Shown here: positions 1 through 5,510 of the stretch, piece by piece
How positions within the stretch are numbered: position 1 is the first letter of the stretch
Layout of the letters: each line of letters begins with the position of its first letter
DNA from: Anaerolineae bacterium
GTDB taxonomy: Bacteria > Chloroflexota > Anaerolineae > DUEN01
Direction: 5' to 3'
Length of the DNA stretch: 6,037 nucleotides
NCBI GenBank assembly: GCA_021159845.1
Contig: JAGHDS010000368.1
Span: 1 to 6,037 of the forward strand
Position numbers and translations under genes: made by a program
Notes under the pieces: generated by a model
Seen by the model: only the letters and a program-made list of their open reading frames with translations
What the model was told of the DNA's origin: nothing
The model's database searches: none

Positions 1-1
1 G

Positions 2-109
2 CTATGCATTGCTCTGGCAGCCCTGGCGTTGGCTCTAAGCCATCGCGTTCCGATCGTGGTGTTGCTAGGGGTGGCTGCGTTTGTCGGTTGGTTGATATAT
101 GGAGGGTAG
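2..109 (+). CDS. C-terminal fragment of a membrane protein (possibly chromate-transporter-like)
   Basis: The frame is open from the left edge and ends at TAG 107-109, giving 35 residues whose start lies outside the window. The peptide is almost entirely hydrophobic: a run of Leu and Ala, then a short polar turn (Ser-His-Arg-Val-Pro), then a second hydrophobic run ending in Leu-Ile-Tyr-Gly-Gly. This looks like the last hairpin or helix pair of an integral membrane protein. The hydrophobic-turn-hydrophobic ending resembles the C-terminus of ChrA-type chromate transporters, but 35 residues without a diagnostic motif cannot settle the family. A strong hairpin begins 45 nt after the stop and could end the transcript. 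Membrane location is fairly safe; the ChrA idea is a guess. Confidence 0.45.
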   Translation, partial: LCIALAALALALSHRVPIVVLLGVAAFVGWLIYGG

Positions 110-154
110 AAAATAAGAGAGATTAGTTGCGCCGCCACCACAAGCCGAATTAAG

Positions 155-184
155 CCCCCTTCTCCCAGGCGTGGGAGAAGGGGG
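155..184. repeat. Perfect 13-bp inverted repeat (dispersed-repeat-like hairpin)
   Basis: The arms CCCCCTTCTCCCA (155-167) and TGGGAGAAGGGGG (172-184) are perfectly complementary around the 4-nt loop GGCG. They are followed by a G-rich tail with GGGGGATGAGGGC (188-200). C-rich/G-rich hairpins with a GGGGGxTGAGGG tail are a familiar look for REP-like intergenic repeats copied many times in Chloroflexota and other genomes; this is from general familiarity, not a search. It lies 45 nt after the upstream stop codon, so it could also terminate or stabilise that transcript. There is no T-run behind either arm, so it is not a classical intrinsic terminator. Confidence 0.65.
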
Positions 185-294
185 TCTGGGGGATGAGGGC
201 CATCCGCGGCCAAAACACTTGGAGCTAGGCGTCTGTATTGAGTGTGTCTTCACCCACATCACTCACCGGATGCCAATGAGATCGAGTGGGAGAA

Positions 295-310
295 CGGTGA
301 ACAGTTACCG
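295..310. repeat. Small inverted repeat upstream of the yvcK promoter
   Basis: CGGTGA and TTACCG flank the tetraloop ACAG (one G-T pair, otherwise complementary). The element ends 12 bp before the -35 box at 323, a position where an activator or repressor could bind. Bases 200-294, between the G-rich repeat and this element, show nothing else I can interpret. Confidence 0.3.
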
Positions 311-322
311 CACAGCGACCCT

Positions 323-351
323 TTGACTTCCCTTGAGACTTAAGCTATAAT
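323..351 (+). promoter_or_regulatory. Sigma-70-type promoter for the yvcK transcript
   Basis: TTGACT (323-328) is followed after exactly 17 bp by the perfect -10 hexamer TATAAT (346-351). This is the best promoter match in the window. Transcription would start near 358, about 220 nt before the yvcK start codon. The motif GACTT recurs at 325, 337 and 354 across the promoter, which may be chance. No competing promoter of this quality is seen between here and pgk, so it probably drives yvcK and perhaps gap. Confidence 0.75.
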
Positions 352-357
352 CCGACT

Positions 358-579
358 TCGAGGGCTTGTGGCTGAGGTGTGCTGCGTGAGCCCTTAAGAC
401 TAGGCCCTCGTTCGCTGGCTTTTCGCCTGGAGTTGCAAGAGGGGATGACTTGGTATCGTTATTGCTCTTTCAACAATGTAGCTTGGTAGCGCTATCCTTG
501 CCCGCTTGCTTTGTGCGTGTCCGGGCCTGACCGGGATGTTGGCCATCGTCCGCAGTGTGGAGATAGGGTGGCGGCTGCC
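358..579 (+). other. Long 5' leader of yvcK (possible structured RNA)
   Basis: The 222 nt between the predicted transcription start and the yvcK ATG contain no convincing gene. A 9-bp stem forms between CGAGGGCTT (359-367) and AGGCCCTCG (402-410), with one G-U pair. A competing stem pairs 362-370 with 385-393. The two share the 5' strand and exclude each other. A further GGC/GCC mini-hairpin lies at 417-427 and a CCGG/CCGG hairpin around 522-535. I recognise no known riboswitch, and no SRP RNA, tmRNA or RNase P signature. No hairpin with a trailing U-run is visible, so if the leader regulates, it is more likely through translation or RNA stability. A separate small RNA is also possible. Confidence 0.4.
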
Positions 580-1617
580 ATGAGCGGTTCGCAACGTGGA
601 AAGGGGATCAGGGTCGTTGCCCTCGGTGGAGGAACTGGCCTGTCCACCTTACTGCGTGGGCTCAAGGCTTATACGGATGAGATCACTGCCATTATCACGG
701 TGGCCGACGATGGCGGAAGCTCTGGACGTTTACGGCAAGAGTTCGGTATCCTGCCACCGGGGGACTTCCGGAACTGCATCGCTGCTTTGGCTGATGATGA
801 AGCGCTAATCGCGAAGCTGTTCCAGTATCGCTTCGGTCGGGGCGATGGACTCGATGGGCATAGCTTTGGCAACCTGTTCCTGGCCGCTCTGGTCGCTGTA
901 ACAGGAAGCTTTGATCGAGCGCTTCTGGAAGCTAGTCGAGTGTTAGCCGTACGCGGGCGAGTGCTTCCAGCTACGTTGAAGAGTGTTACCCTGTGCGCGG
1001 ATGTGCGGAGGGAGCGCCCTGGGGCCGAGACGGGGTGGCGGCGGGTATGGGGAGAATCTCGCATCCCAATGCTGGCCGAGGGCGAGAGCATCGAGCGGGT
1101 GTTCTTGCAGCCTGAAAGACCACCTGCCTATCCAGAGGCGGTGCGAGCGATTCTAAATGCGGACCTCATCGTTGCTGGGCCGGGGAGTTTGTTTACTAGT
1201 GTGTTACCAAGTCTCCTGATCCCTGATATTATCGAGGCGATTCGCACCTCTCAAGCTGTGAAGGTGTACGTTTGTAATGTGGCGACACAGCGGGGCGAGA
1301 CAACTAGTTTTGGCGTGCATGAGCATGTACAGGCACTGCAAGCACATGTGGGACGCTTGTTCCCGCTGGTGTTAGCCAACGGACACTTTCCTGCTTCGGT
1401 GCCTCTAGGCGATGGCATCGAGTGGGTGCGTCTACCTGATCTTAAGGTGGTTCAGGCAGGTGGCTATCGTTTAGCGGTGGCTTGTCTAGTAGACGCTGAC
1501 CGGCCGTGGCGACACGCGTCGGATAAGTTAGCGCGAAGCCTCTTGGAGCTTTATCGACGGGAAACCATTGGAAGCGACGGGGGCCTAGTCGTTGACCTGT
1601 CATGCGGGCGGGGGTAG
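580..1617 (+). CDS. yvcK: YvcK/CofD-family gluconeogenesis factor
   Basis: The 345-residue protein belongs to the YvcK branch of the CofD/UPF0052 family. YvcK proteins bind UDP-sugars (UDP-GlcNAc in Bacillus) and are needed for normal growth and cell shape on gluconeogenic carbon sources; no enzymatic reaction is firmly established. Visible family motifs, in order: GGGTG (16-20) in a Rossmann-like N-terminus, ADDGGSSG (42-49), PPGDFRN (59-65), GHSFGN (93-98), GPGSLFTSVLP (200-210) and CNVATQRGET (232-241). There is no membrane segment, so it is cytosolic. Length is slightly above the usual 310-330 residues. ATG 580 is chosen because the motif region begins 15 residues later and AGGG lies 11 nt upstream; GTG 568 in the same frame, with GGAG 5 nt before it, would add four residues and cannot be excluded. 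gap follows after 72 nt, tying it to central carbon metabolism. Family assignment is secure; the precise role here is inferred. Confidence 0.93.
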   Translation: MSGSQRGKGIRVVALGGGTGLSTLLRGLKAYTDEITAIITVADDGGSSGRLRQEFGILPPGDFRNCIAALADDEALIAKLFQYRFGRGDGLDGHSFGNLFLAALVAVTGSFDRALLEASRVLAVRGRVLPATLKSVTLCADVRRERPGAETGWRRVWGESRIPMLAEGESIERVFLQPERPPAYPEAVRAILNADLIVAGPGSLFTSVLPSLLIPDIIEAIRTSQAVKVYVCNVATQRGETTSFGVHEHVQALQAHVGRLFPLVLANGHFPASVPLGDGIEWVRLPDLKVVQAGGYRLAVACLVDADRPWRHASDKLARSLLELYRRETIGSDGGLVVDLSCGRG

Positions 1618-1675
1618 ACAAGACGCCCGGGATAGCGACTCTCTCTATACTCACTACAAACCAAAGATGCATTGC

Positions 1676-1682
1676 AAGGAGG
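1676..1682 (+). promoter_or_regulatory. Strong Shine-Dalgarno site fixing the gap start
   Basis: AAGGAGG lies 7 nt before ATG 1690, the ideal spacing, and overrules the in-frame TTG at 1672 that would add six residues. The 72-nt yvcK-gap gap holds TATACT (1646-1651) but no matching -35 box. gap is therefore probably cotranscribed with yvcK or uses a weak or activated promoter. Confidence 0.8.
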
Positions 1683-1689
1683 TTTTTCC

Positions 1690-2703
1690 ATGACTGTCAG
1701 AGTTGGCATCAATGGGTTTGGCCGTATTGGCCGACAGGTTACCAAGGCGTTATTTGAGAAGTACGAGGGGGAGTTGGAACTTGTCGCGGTTAACGACCTG
1801 TTTGATGTCGAAACGAACGCTCACCTGTTCAAGTACGATTCCAACTATGGGATATTCCCTGGCACTGTAGAGACCAGGGATGGAAACCTGGTCATTAATG
1901 GAAAGGTGATTAGAAACTTCGCTGAACGCGATCCAAGCAAGCTACCTTGGGGCGAGTTGGGTGTGGACATTGTGGTGGAGTCCACAGGCGTGTTCCGGAA
2001 GCGAGAGCAGGCGGCCATGCACCTGACCGCCGGGGCAAAGAAAGTTATCATCTCTGCCCCTGCGACTGAACCGGATATAACGATTGTGTTGGGTGTGAAC
2101 CAGGACGAGTACGATCCGGCCAAGCACAACATTATCTCCAACGCCTCATGCACGACGAACTGCCTGGTGCCAGCGGCTAAGGTGTTGCAGGACCTGGCCG
2201 GCATCGAGAAGGCGCTTATGGTAACGGTGCACTCCTACACCAATGACCAGCGCATCCTGGACCTGCCGCATAAGGACCCGCGACGGGCTCGCGCTGCTGC
2301 ACTTAACATCATCCCGACAACCACGGGCGCTGCCCGGGCGACGGGGCTTGTCATTCCCGAGTTGCAGGGTAAGTTCGATGGTTATGCCCTCCGTGTACCC
2401 ACGCCGACGGTTTCTATTGTGGACTTTGTGGCTGTGACCAGCCGTGATGTCACGTTGGAGGAGTTGAAAGAGGCGTACAAGGCGGCCGCTGCGGGGCCTA
2501 TGAAGGGCATCTTGGCTTATACTGAGGAGCCAGTCGTCTCGATGGATCTGAAGGGCGATCCCCATTCCAGCACGATCGATGGCCAGTTCCTGCAGATCGT
2601 GGGGGGGAACCTGGTGAAGGTCGTCTCCTGGTACGATAACGAGTGGGGGTATTCCATGCGTGTGGCTGACCTGATCTCGTTCATCGCTAAGAAGGGGATA
2701 TAG
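1690..2703 (+). CDS. gap: Type I glyceraldehyde-3-phosphate dehydrogenase (phosphorylating)
   Basis: The enzyme interconverts glyceraldehyde 3-phosphate plus phosphate and 1,3-bisphosphoglycerate, in the cytosol, in glycolysis and gluconeogenesis. The 337-residue length is normal. The N-terminal dinucleotide fold shows NGFGRIGR (8-15). The catalytic Cys154 sits in SNASCTTNC (150-158) and the activating His181 in HSYTNDQ (181-187). The phosphate-binding TTTGAA is at 210-215, and the C-terminal SWYDNEWGYSMRVADL (313-328) is complete. Asp36 after the second strand (VNDL, 34-37) and the Leu-Pro pair at 192-193 are features of NAD-preferring glycolytic GapA rather than NADP-preferring GapB, so NAD use is inferred. 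No truncation or missing key residue is seen. It lies between yvcK and pgk; PGK uses its product directly. The gene could be called gap or gapA. Confidence 0.97.
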   Translation: MTVRVGINGFGRIGRQVTKALFEKYEGELELVAVNDLFDVETNAHLFKYDSNYGIFPGTVETRDGNLVINGKVIRNFAERDPSKLPWGELGVDIVVESTGVFRKREQAAMHLTAGAKKVIISAPATEPDITIVLGVNQDEYDPAKHNIISNASCTTNCLVPAAKVLQDLAGIEKALMVTVHSYTNDQRILDLPHKDPRRARAAALNIIPTTTGAARATGLVIPELQGKFDGYALRVPTPTVSIVDFVAVTSRDVTLEELKEAYKAAAAGPMKGILAYTEEPVVSMDLKGDPHSSTIDGQFLQIVGGNLVKVVSWYDNEWGYSMRVADLISFIAKKGI

Positions 2704-2797
2704 ATAGCGTGGTCGCTGATTTTCTGGACAGGGTGAGCTGGCGCTCCTGATTCTCTACAGGGGTGTCGGGTTACCGATCGATGGCTGAAAGCTTTTG

Positions 2798-2848
2798 GCT
2801 GGAAGCTGGGATGAGAAGCTGGTCGTCGGCCAGCCTCCAGCTTCCAGC
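2798..2848. repeat. Nested hairpin repeat between gap and pgk
   Basis: GCTGGAAGCTGG (2798-2809) is perfectly complementary to CCAGCTTCCAGC (2837-2848). A second stem sits inside it: GCTGGTC (2818-2824) with GGCCAGC (2828-2834), one G-U pair and a 3-nt loop. The left half repeats AGCTGG in quasi-tandem (ending at 2802, 2809 and 2822). This AGCTGGA-type sequence looks like a dispersed intergenic repeat. TCTTT follows at 2849-2853, too short for a convincing terminator, but the structure could reduce read-through or protect the gap mRNA 3' end. The rest of 2704-2927 holds only a weak imperfect hairpin (2729-2749) and no clear promoter. Confidence 0.65.
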
Positions 2849-2916
2849 TCTTTATGTCTGAGGCAGTAAGTTGGCATCCCATACAAAGCGTGGCGAGGAT
2901 CTATCCCTGCAACTGC

Positions 2917-2922
2917 AGGAGG
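2917..2922 (+). promoter_or_regulatory. Shine-Dalgarno site fixing the pgk start
   Basis: AGGAGG is followed after 5 nt by ATG 2928. This selects ATG 2928 over the in-frame TTG at 2871, whose extra 19 residues match nothing in the PGK family and overlap the ribosome-binding site. Confidence 0.8.
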
Positions 2923-2927
2923 GAATT

Positions 2928-4103
2928 ATGAACAAAAAGACTGTGCGTGACATCGATGTCAAAGGCAAGCGGGTTCTGATGCGGGTTGATTTCAACGTCC
3001 CACTGGCGGATGGAAAAGTGACGGATGATACCCGCATTCGGGCGGCTCTGCCCACGATTCAGTACCTCATCGAGCAAGGGGCCAGAGTTATTTTGATGTC
3101 CCACCTGGGCCGGCCGAAGGGTGAGGTAAAGCCAGAGCTTAGCCTTAAGCCCGTGGCGGAGCGGTTGAGCGAGTTGTTGGGGAAGCCGGTGAAAATGGCT
3201 CCAGATTGTGTGGGGCCGGAAGTGGAAGCGATGGTGGCTGAGTTGCAGCCAGGAGACGTTTTGCTTCTAGAGAACACACGCTTCCATCCGGAGGAGCGGA
3301 AGAATGATCCCGCGTTCGCCCAGCAGTTGGCCAAGCTAGGTGACATATACGTGAACGACGCCTTCGGCAGTGCTCACCGCGCCCACGCGTCCACGGAGGG
3401 AGTGGCTCATTACCTGCCTGCCGTGGCAGGCTTCCTCATGGAGAAGGAGTTGAACTTCTTAGGCAAGGCGTTGGAGGCTCCAGAGCGGCCTTTCGTCGCT
3501 ATTCTGGGTGGTGCCAAAATATCTGATAAGATCGGTGTGGTGAAAAACTTGTTGGGTAAAGTGAATGCCCTGCTCATCGGCGGCGGCATGGCCAACACAT
3601 TCCTCCAGGCGCAGGGGTATGATATGGCCGAATCCCTGGTGGAGCAGGACAGTCTGGACACGGCCCGATCGTTGTTGGAGGAGGGAAAGGGCAAGATATT
3701 CCTCCCCACCGACTTGGTGGTAGCGGATGCGTTCGACGCCGACGCGAATTCTAAAGTCGTGTCAGTGGATGGAGTTCCGGCCGGCTGGCGGGCGTTGGAC
3801 ATTGGCCCGGAAACGGTGGAGCACTTCAAGAGCAAGCTGGCGGGAGCCAAGACCGTCGTATGGAACGGCCCAATGGGGGTCTTCGAGTTCCCTGCCTTCG
3901 CCAAGGGGACAGTGGCCATCGCCCGGACGCTTGCTGAACTAGAGGATGCCGTGACGATCATCGGCGGCGGTGACTCGGTGGCGGCAGTCAAGCAGGCCGG
4001 GGTGGCGGATAAGATCACGCATATCTCCACGGGTGGTGGCGCCAGCTTGGAGTTCCTGGAGGGTAAAACGCTGCCTGGTGTGGCGGTTCTGTTGGACAAG
4101 TAG
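2928..4103 (+). CDS. pgk: Phosphoglycerate kinase
   Basis: The enzyme transfers phosphate between 1,3-bisphosphoglycerate and ADP, giving 3-phosphoglycerate and ATP; it is cytosolic and reversible. The 391-residue length is typical of bacterial PGK. In the N-terminal domain the substrate-binding segments are RVDFNVPL (19-26), SHLGRPKG (58-65), LENTRFHPEE (114-123) and NDAFGSAHRAHAS (143-155). The C-terminal nucleotide domain shows LGGAKISDKI (193-202), IGGGMANTF (217-225), WNGPMGVFE (312-320), IIGGGDS (344-350) and STGGGASLEFLEG (367-379). All expected conserved blocks are present, with no frameshift. It lies 224 nt after gap, which makes its substrate, but the hairpin repeat between them and the lack of an obvious promoter leave open whether they share one mRNA. 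No tpi gene follows; transcription meets two hairpins (4145-4217) and then a different pathway. Confidence 0.98.
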   Translation: MNKKTVRDIDVKGKRVLMRVDFNVPLADGKVTDDTRIRAALPTIQYLIEQGARVILMSHLGRPKGEVKPELSLKPVAERLSELLGKPVKMAPDCVGPEVEAMVAELQPGDVLLLENTRFHPEERKNDPAFAQQLAKLGDIYVNDAFGSAHRAHASTEGVAHYLPAVAGFLMEKELNFLGKALEAPERPFVAILGGAKISDKIGVVKNLLGKVNALLIGGGMANTFLQAQGYDMAESLVEQDSLDTARSLLEEGKGKIFLPTDLVVADAFDADANSKVVSVDGVPAGWRALDIGPETVEHFKSKLAGAKTVVWNGPMGVFEFPAFAKGTVAIARTLAELEDAVTIIGGGDSVAAVKQAGVADKITHISTGGGASLEFLEGKTLPGVAVLLDK

Positions 4104-4144
4104 TAGTGGCGAGGGCGTTCGACGGCGCGCGGATTAAATTGCAA

Positions 4145-4169
4145 AGGGGCGGGGCAATGCTTCGCCCCT
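4145..4169 (+). terminator. Hairpin after pgk, probable terminator
   Basis: AGGGGCGGGGC (4145-4155) pairs continuously with GCTTCGCCCCT (4159-4169) through 11 positions, two of them G-U, around an AAT loop. It starts 41 nt after the pgk stop. The following bases (GATGTATAATTGTTG) are U-rich but not a clean U-run, so termination may be incomplete. On the other strand the stem is followed by TTTGCAATTTAAT, so it could work in both directions. The location between two unrelated pathways supports a terminator role. Confidence 0.55.
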
Positions 4170-4192
4170 GATGTATAATTGTTGACCGCGAG

Positions 4193-4217
4193 AGACAGTA
4201 GAGCTCCTCTTCTGTCT
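4193..4217. repeat. 25-bp near-perfect palindrome between pgk and the pyrC promoter
   Basis: AGACAG (4193-4198) and CTGTCT (4212-4217) enclose AGAG (4200-4203) and CTCT (4207-4210), with a single T-T mismatch and a CTC loop: 10 paired bases in all. No U-run follows in the sense direction. It may be a second barrier to transcription from pgk or a protein-binding palindrome. It lies 32 bp upstream of the pyrC -35 box, so an activator or repressor site is as plausible as an RNA role. Confidence 0.5.
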
Positions 4218-4248
4218 AGATGATAAGCGATGGTTCAACAAGAGTCGT

Positions 4249-4277
4249 TTGTCAAATTCTGCTACCAATGGTAGAAT
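4249..4277 (+). promoter_or_regulatory. Sigma-70-type promoter for pyrC-pyrB
   Basis: TTGTCA (4249-4254) and TAGAAT (4272-4277) each differ from consensus at one position and are separated by exactly 17 bp. Transcription would begin near 4284, leaving a leader of about 140 nt before the pyrC start. A second -10-like TATAAT at 4174-4179 has only a poor -35 partner (GGGGCA, 4151-4156) inside the pgk terminator stem, so this is the better candidate. Confidence 0.7.
4262..4274. promoter_or_regulatory. Candidate operator palindrome in the pyrC promoter
   Basis: CTACCAATGGTAG is a perfect palindrome with 6-bp arms and a single central base. It covers the end of the promoter spacer and the first three bases of the -10 box. 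A protein bound here would block RNA polymerase, the usual geometry for a repressor. The regulator is unknown and no matching site is seen at the yvcK promoter. The short arms also allow chance. Confidence 0.4.
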
Positions 4278-4298
4278 CGGTTGGCCTGAGGAGTTCAA

Positions 4299-4322
4299 AT
4301 GAAGGATATGCACGCCCGCTGA
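4299..4322 (+). CDS. Putative 7-codon leader ORF upstream of pyrC
   Basis: ATG 4299 opens a seven-residue frame, MKDMHAR, ending at TGA 4320-4322. GAGGAG (4288-4293) lies 5 nt before the ATG, a better ribosome-binding site than that of pyrC itself. The ORF starts only about 15 nt after the predicted transcription start, and its last codons and stop lie inside the hairpin at 4314-4334, so a translating ribosome would open the hairpin. Short leader ORFs before pyrimidine genes are known (for example E. coli pyrBI and the Thermus pyr operon). The sequence has no pyrimidine- or amino-acid-specific codon run, and with no downstream U-run the classical attenuation model does not fit. Chance occurrence remains possible. 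Confidence 0.4.
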   Translation: MKDMHAR

Positions 4323-4334
4323 GGACCAGCGGGC
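4314..4334 (+). promoter_or_regulatory. GC-rich hairpin in the pyrC leader overlapping the leader ORF stop
   Basis: GCCCGCTG (4314-4321) pairs perfectly with CAGCGGGC (4327-4334) around the loop AGGAC. The structure can be extended either by GGAT (4304-4307) with ATCC (4335-4338) or by ATGCA (4308-4312) with TGCAT (4342-4346), two mutually exclusive choices. No U-run follows, so it is not an intrinsic terminator. It does not show the usual PyrR-binding loop. A second imperfect stem (TTCAG 4361-4365 with CTGAA 4389-4393) lies further downstream. Confidence 0.5.
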
Positions 4335-4414
4335 ATCCGTTTGCATTCACTGATCATCGATTCAGCCGGTGTCCGGATCGGCGGCATCCTGAAAAAAGCC
4401 GTATTGAGCGTTTG

Positions 4415-4421
4415 AGAGGGG
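4415..4421 (+). promoter_or_regulatory. Shine-Dalgarno site deciding the TTG start of pyrC
   Basis: AGAGGGG lies just before TTG 4425; counting from GAGG (4416-4419) the spacing is 5 nt. The pyrC frame has a stop (TGA) at 4413-4415, so no start further upstream is possible. No ATG or GTG occurs before the metal-binding HVH motif, so a TTG start is forced by the sequence. Confidence 0.75.
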
Positions 4422-4424
4422 ATA

Positions 4425-5510
4425 TTGACTCGCGTTCGTCTACCTGGATTGATTGACGTCCACGTCCATTTGCGGGAGCCTGGTTTCACGCACAAGGAGG
4501 ATCTCGCAAGCGGTACCCGTGCTGCTCTTGCTGGGGGTATCTCGACTGTTCTGGATATGCCGAACACATCTCCGCCCATCACTTCGCCGGACATGTTGCT
4601 GGCTAAGGCCCGACTCGCCGCCGCTAAAGCGGTCAGCGACGTCGGGCTTTTTGTGGGGGCCACAGCGGACATTGATGCTCCCTATGCCGCTTGCGCTCCG
4701 CACGCGGCTGGGCTGAAAGTGTACGTGAATGAGACGTTTGGCTCACTCCGCATCGAGTCGTTGCCCGCGCTCATGCGGATCTTCCAGCGTTGGCCGGGGC
4801 CAGGTCCGATCGCAGTTCACGCGGAGGGAGTGGCCCTGGCTGCTTGCCTGGCACTCACCCGGTTGTATGATCAACGGTTGCACGTCTGCCATGTAGCTCG
4901 AGCGGCCGATATTCAGCTTATCGCCCGGGCGAAATCCCGGGGGGGCCAGGTCACCTGTGAGGTGACTCCCCATCATCTTTTCCTCACCCAAGACGATCTC
5001 CCGCGATTGGGTGCTCTGGGGTACATGCGACCGACTTTAGGTACGCCCGCGGATCGAGACGCGTTGTGGGAGCATCTGGATTGCATCGATTGTTTTGCCA
5101 CAGATCATGCCCCGCACACTCTGGCGGAGAAGCAGGGAGAGAACCCGCCGCCTGGTGTCCCGGGCCTGGAGACGATGTTGCCACTTTTGCTCACCGCCGT
5201 GCACGAAAGACGTCTGACATTGGATCAACTCGTGGAGCGGCTGCACTATAACCCGGCGCGTATCTTCGGCGTGCCCATCGAGGCGGAGACGTGGACAGAG
5301 GTCGATCTGGATGCACGATATACGATTGATAACTCAATGCTGTTAACCCGTTGTGGGTGGACTCCCTTCGCTGGTATGCCGATCGTTGGCAGGGTGACGC
5401 GAGTGGTGCTGCGTGGCCAGACGGTGTTCGAGGATGGCCGGGTATTGGCGTTGCCGGGGTCGGGGCGTGTGCTATTCGGTGCGTTGGAGGAATGTGGTGC
5501 CTCCGCGTAG
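4425..5510 (+). CDS. pyrC: Dihydroorotase, CAD-like
   Basis: The enzyme cyclises N-carbamoyl-L-aspartate to dihydroorotate, step 3 of pyrimidine synthesis, in the cytosol. The 361-residue protein is an amidohydrolase. Metal ligands visible: His13 and His15 in DVHVHLREPG, the probable carboxylated Lys98 in GLKVYVNETF, His132 (VHAE), His156 (CHVAR) and Asp227 in FATDHAPH. From memory of the human CAD dihydroorotase domain, the match is close along the whole length: the active-site loop has Thr104-Phe105 (Thr1562-Phe1563 in CAD), and Cys155 and Glu179, equivalents of ligands of the extra third zinc in CAD, are both present. LETMLPLLLTAV (248-259) is also CAD-like. The protein begins only ten residues before DVHVH, so the usual N-terminal beta-sandwich part is minimal, as in CAD. 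Start is TTG with AGAGGGG upstream. pyrB, the preceding pathway step, follows after 78 nt. Confidence 0.95.
   Translation: MTRVRLPGLIDVHVHLREPGFTHKEDLASGTRAALAGGISTVLDMPNTSPPITSPDMLLAKARLAAAKAVSDVGLFVGATADIDAPYAACAPHAAGLKVYVNETFGSLRIESLPALMRIFQRWPGPGPIAVHAEGVALAACLALTRLYDQRLHVCHVARAADIQLIARAKSRGGQVTCEVTPHHLFLTQDDLPRLGALGYMRPTLGTPADRDALWEHLDCIDCFATDHAPHTLAEKQGENPPPGVPGLETMLPLLLTAVHERRLTLDQLVERLHYNPARIFGVPIEAETWTEVDLDARYTIDNSMLLTRCGWTPFAGMPIVGRVTRVVLRGQTVFEDGRVLALPGSGRVLFGALEECGASA

Noticed and set aside
445..489. 14-codon ORF rich in Trp, Tyr and Phe (MTWYRYCSFNNVAW) in the yvcK leader, resembling an attenuator peptide
   Set aside because: AGGGG abuts the ATG with no spacer, no terminator/antiterminator pair follows, and aromatic control of yvcK makes no evident sense.
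358..540. Leader as a 6S RNA gene
   Set aside because: Size and promoter would suit, but I found no complementary closing stem between the two ends around a central bubble.
565..578. T-box-like string AGGGTGGC just before yvcK
   Set aside because: Only the first bases fit the T-box consensus; the ACCGCG part, the specifier stem and a terminator are absent, and the string probably serves as the ribosome-binding region.
511..579. Longer yvcK reading frame starting at TTG 511
   Set aside because: No ribosome-binding site precedes 511 and the extra residues match nothing in the family; ATG 580 (or GTG 568) places the start just before the conserved GGGTG region.
1592..1620. Promoter for gap: TTGACC (1592-1597), 17 bp, TAGACA (1615-1620)
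   Set aside because: The -10 box matches consensus at only three of six positions; the nearby TATACT (1646-1651) has no -35 partner.
2870..2899. pgk promoter from TTGGCA (2871-2876)
   Set aside because: No acceptable -10 hexamer occurs 16-18 bp downstream.
3410..4144. Long reverse-strand open frame of 244 codons opposite pgk
   Set aside because: It is the complement of a fully conserved pgk, is low-complexity Ser/Thr/Pro/Ala-rich and has no recognisable domain; it is a coding shadow.
4174..4179. TATAAT as the main pyrC promoter
   Set aside because: Its best-spaced -35 is GGGGCA inside the pgk terminator stem (three of six matches); the 4249-4277 promoter is much better and nearer.
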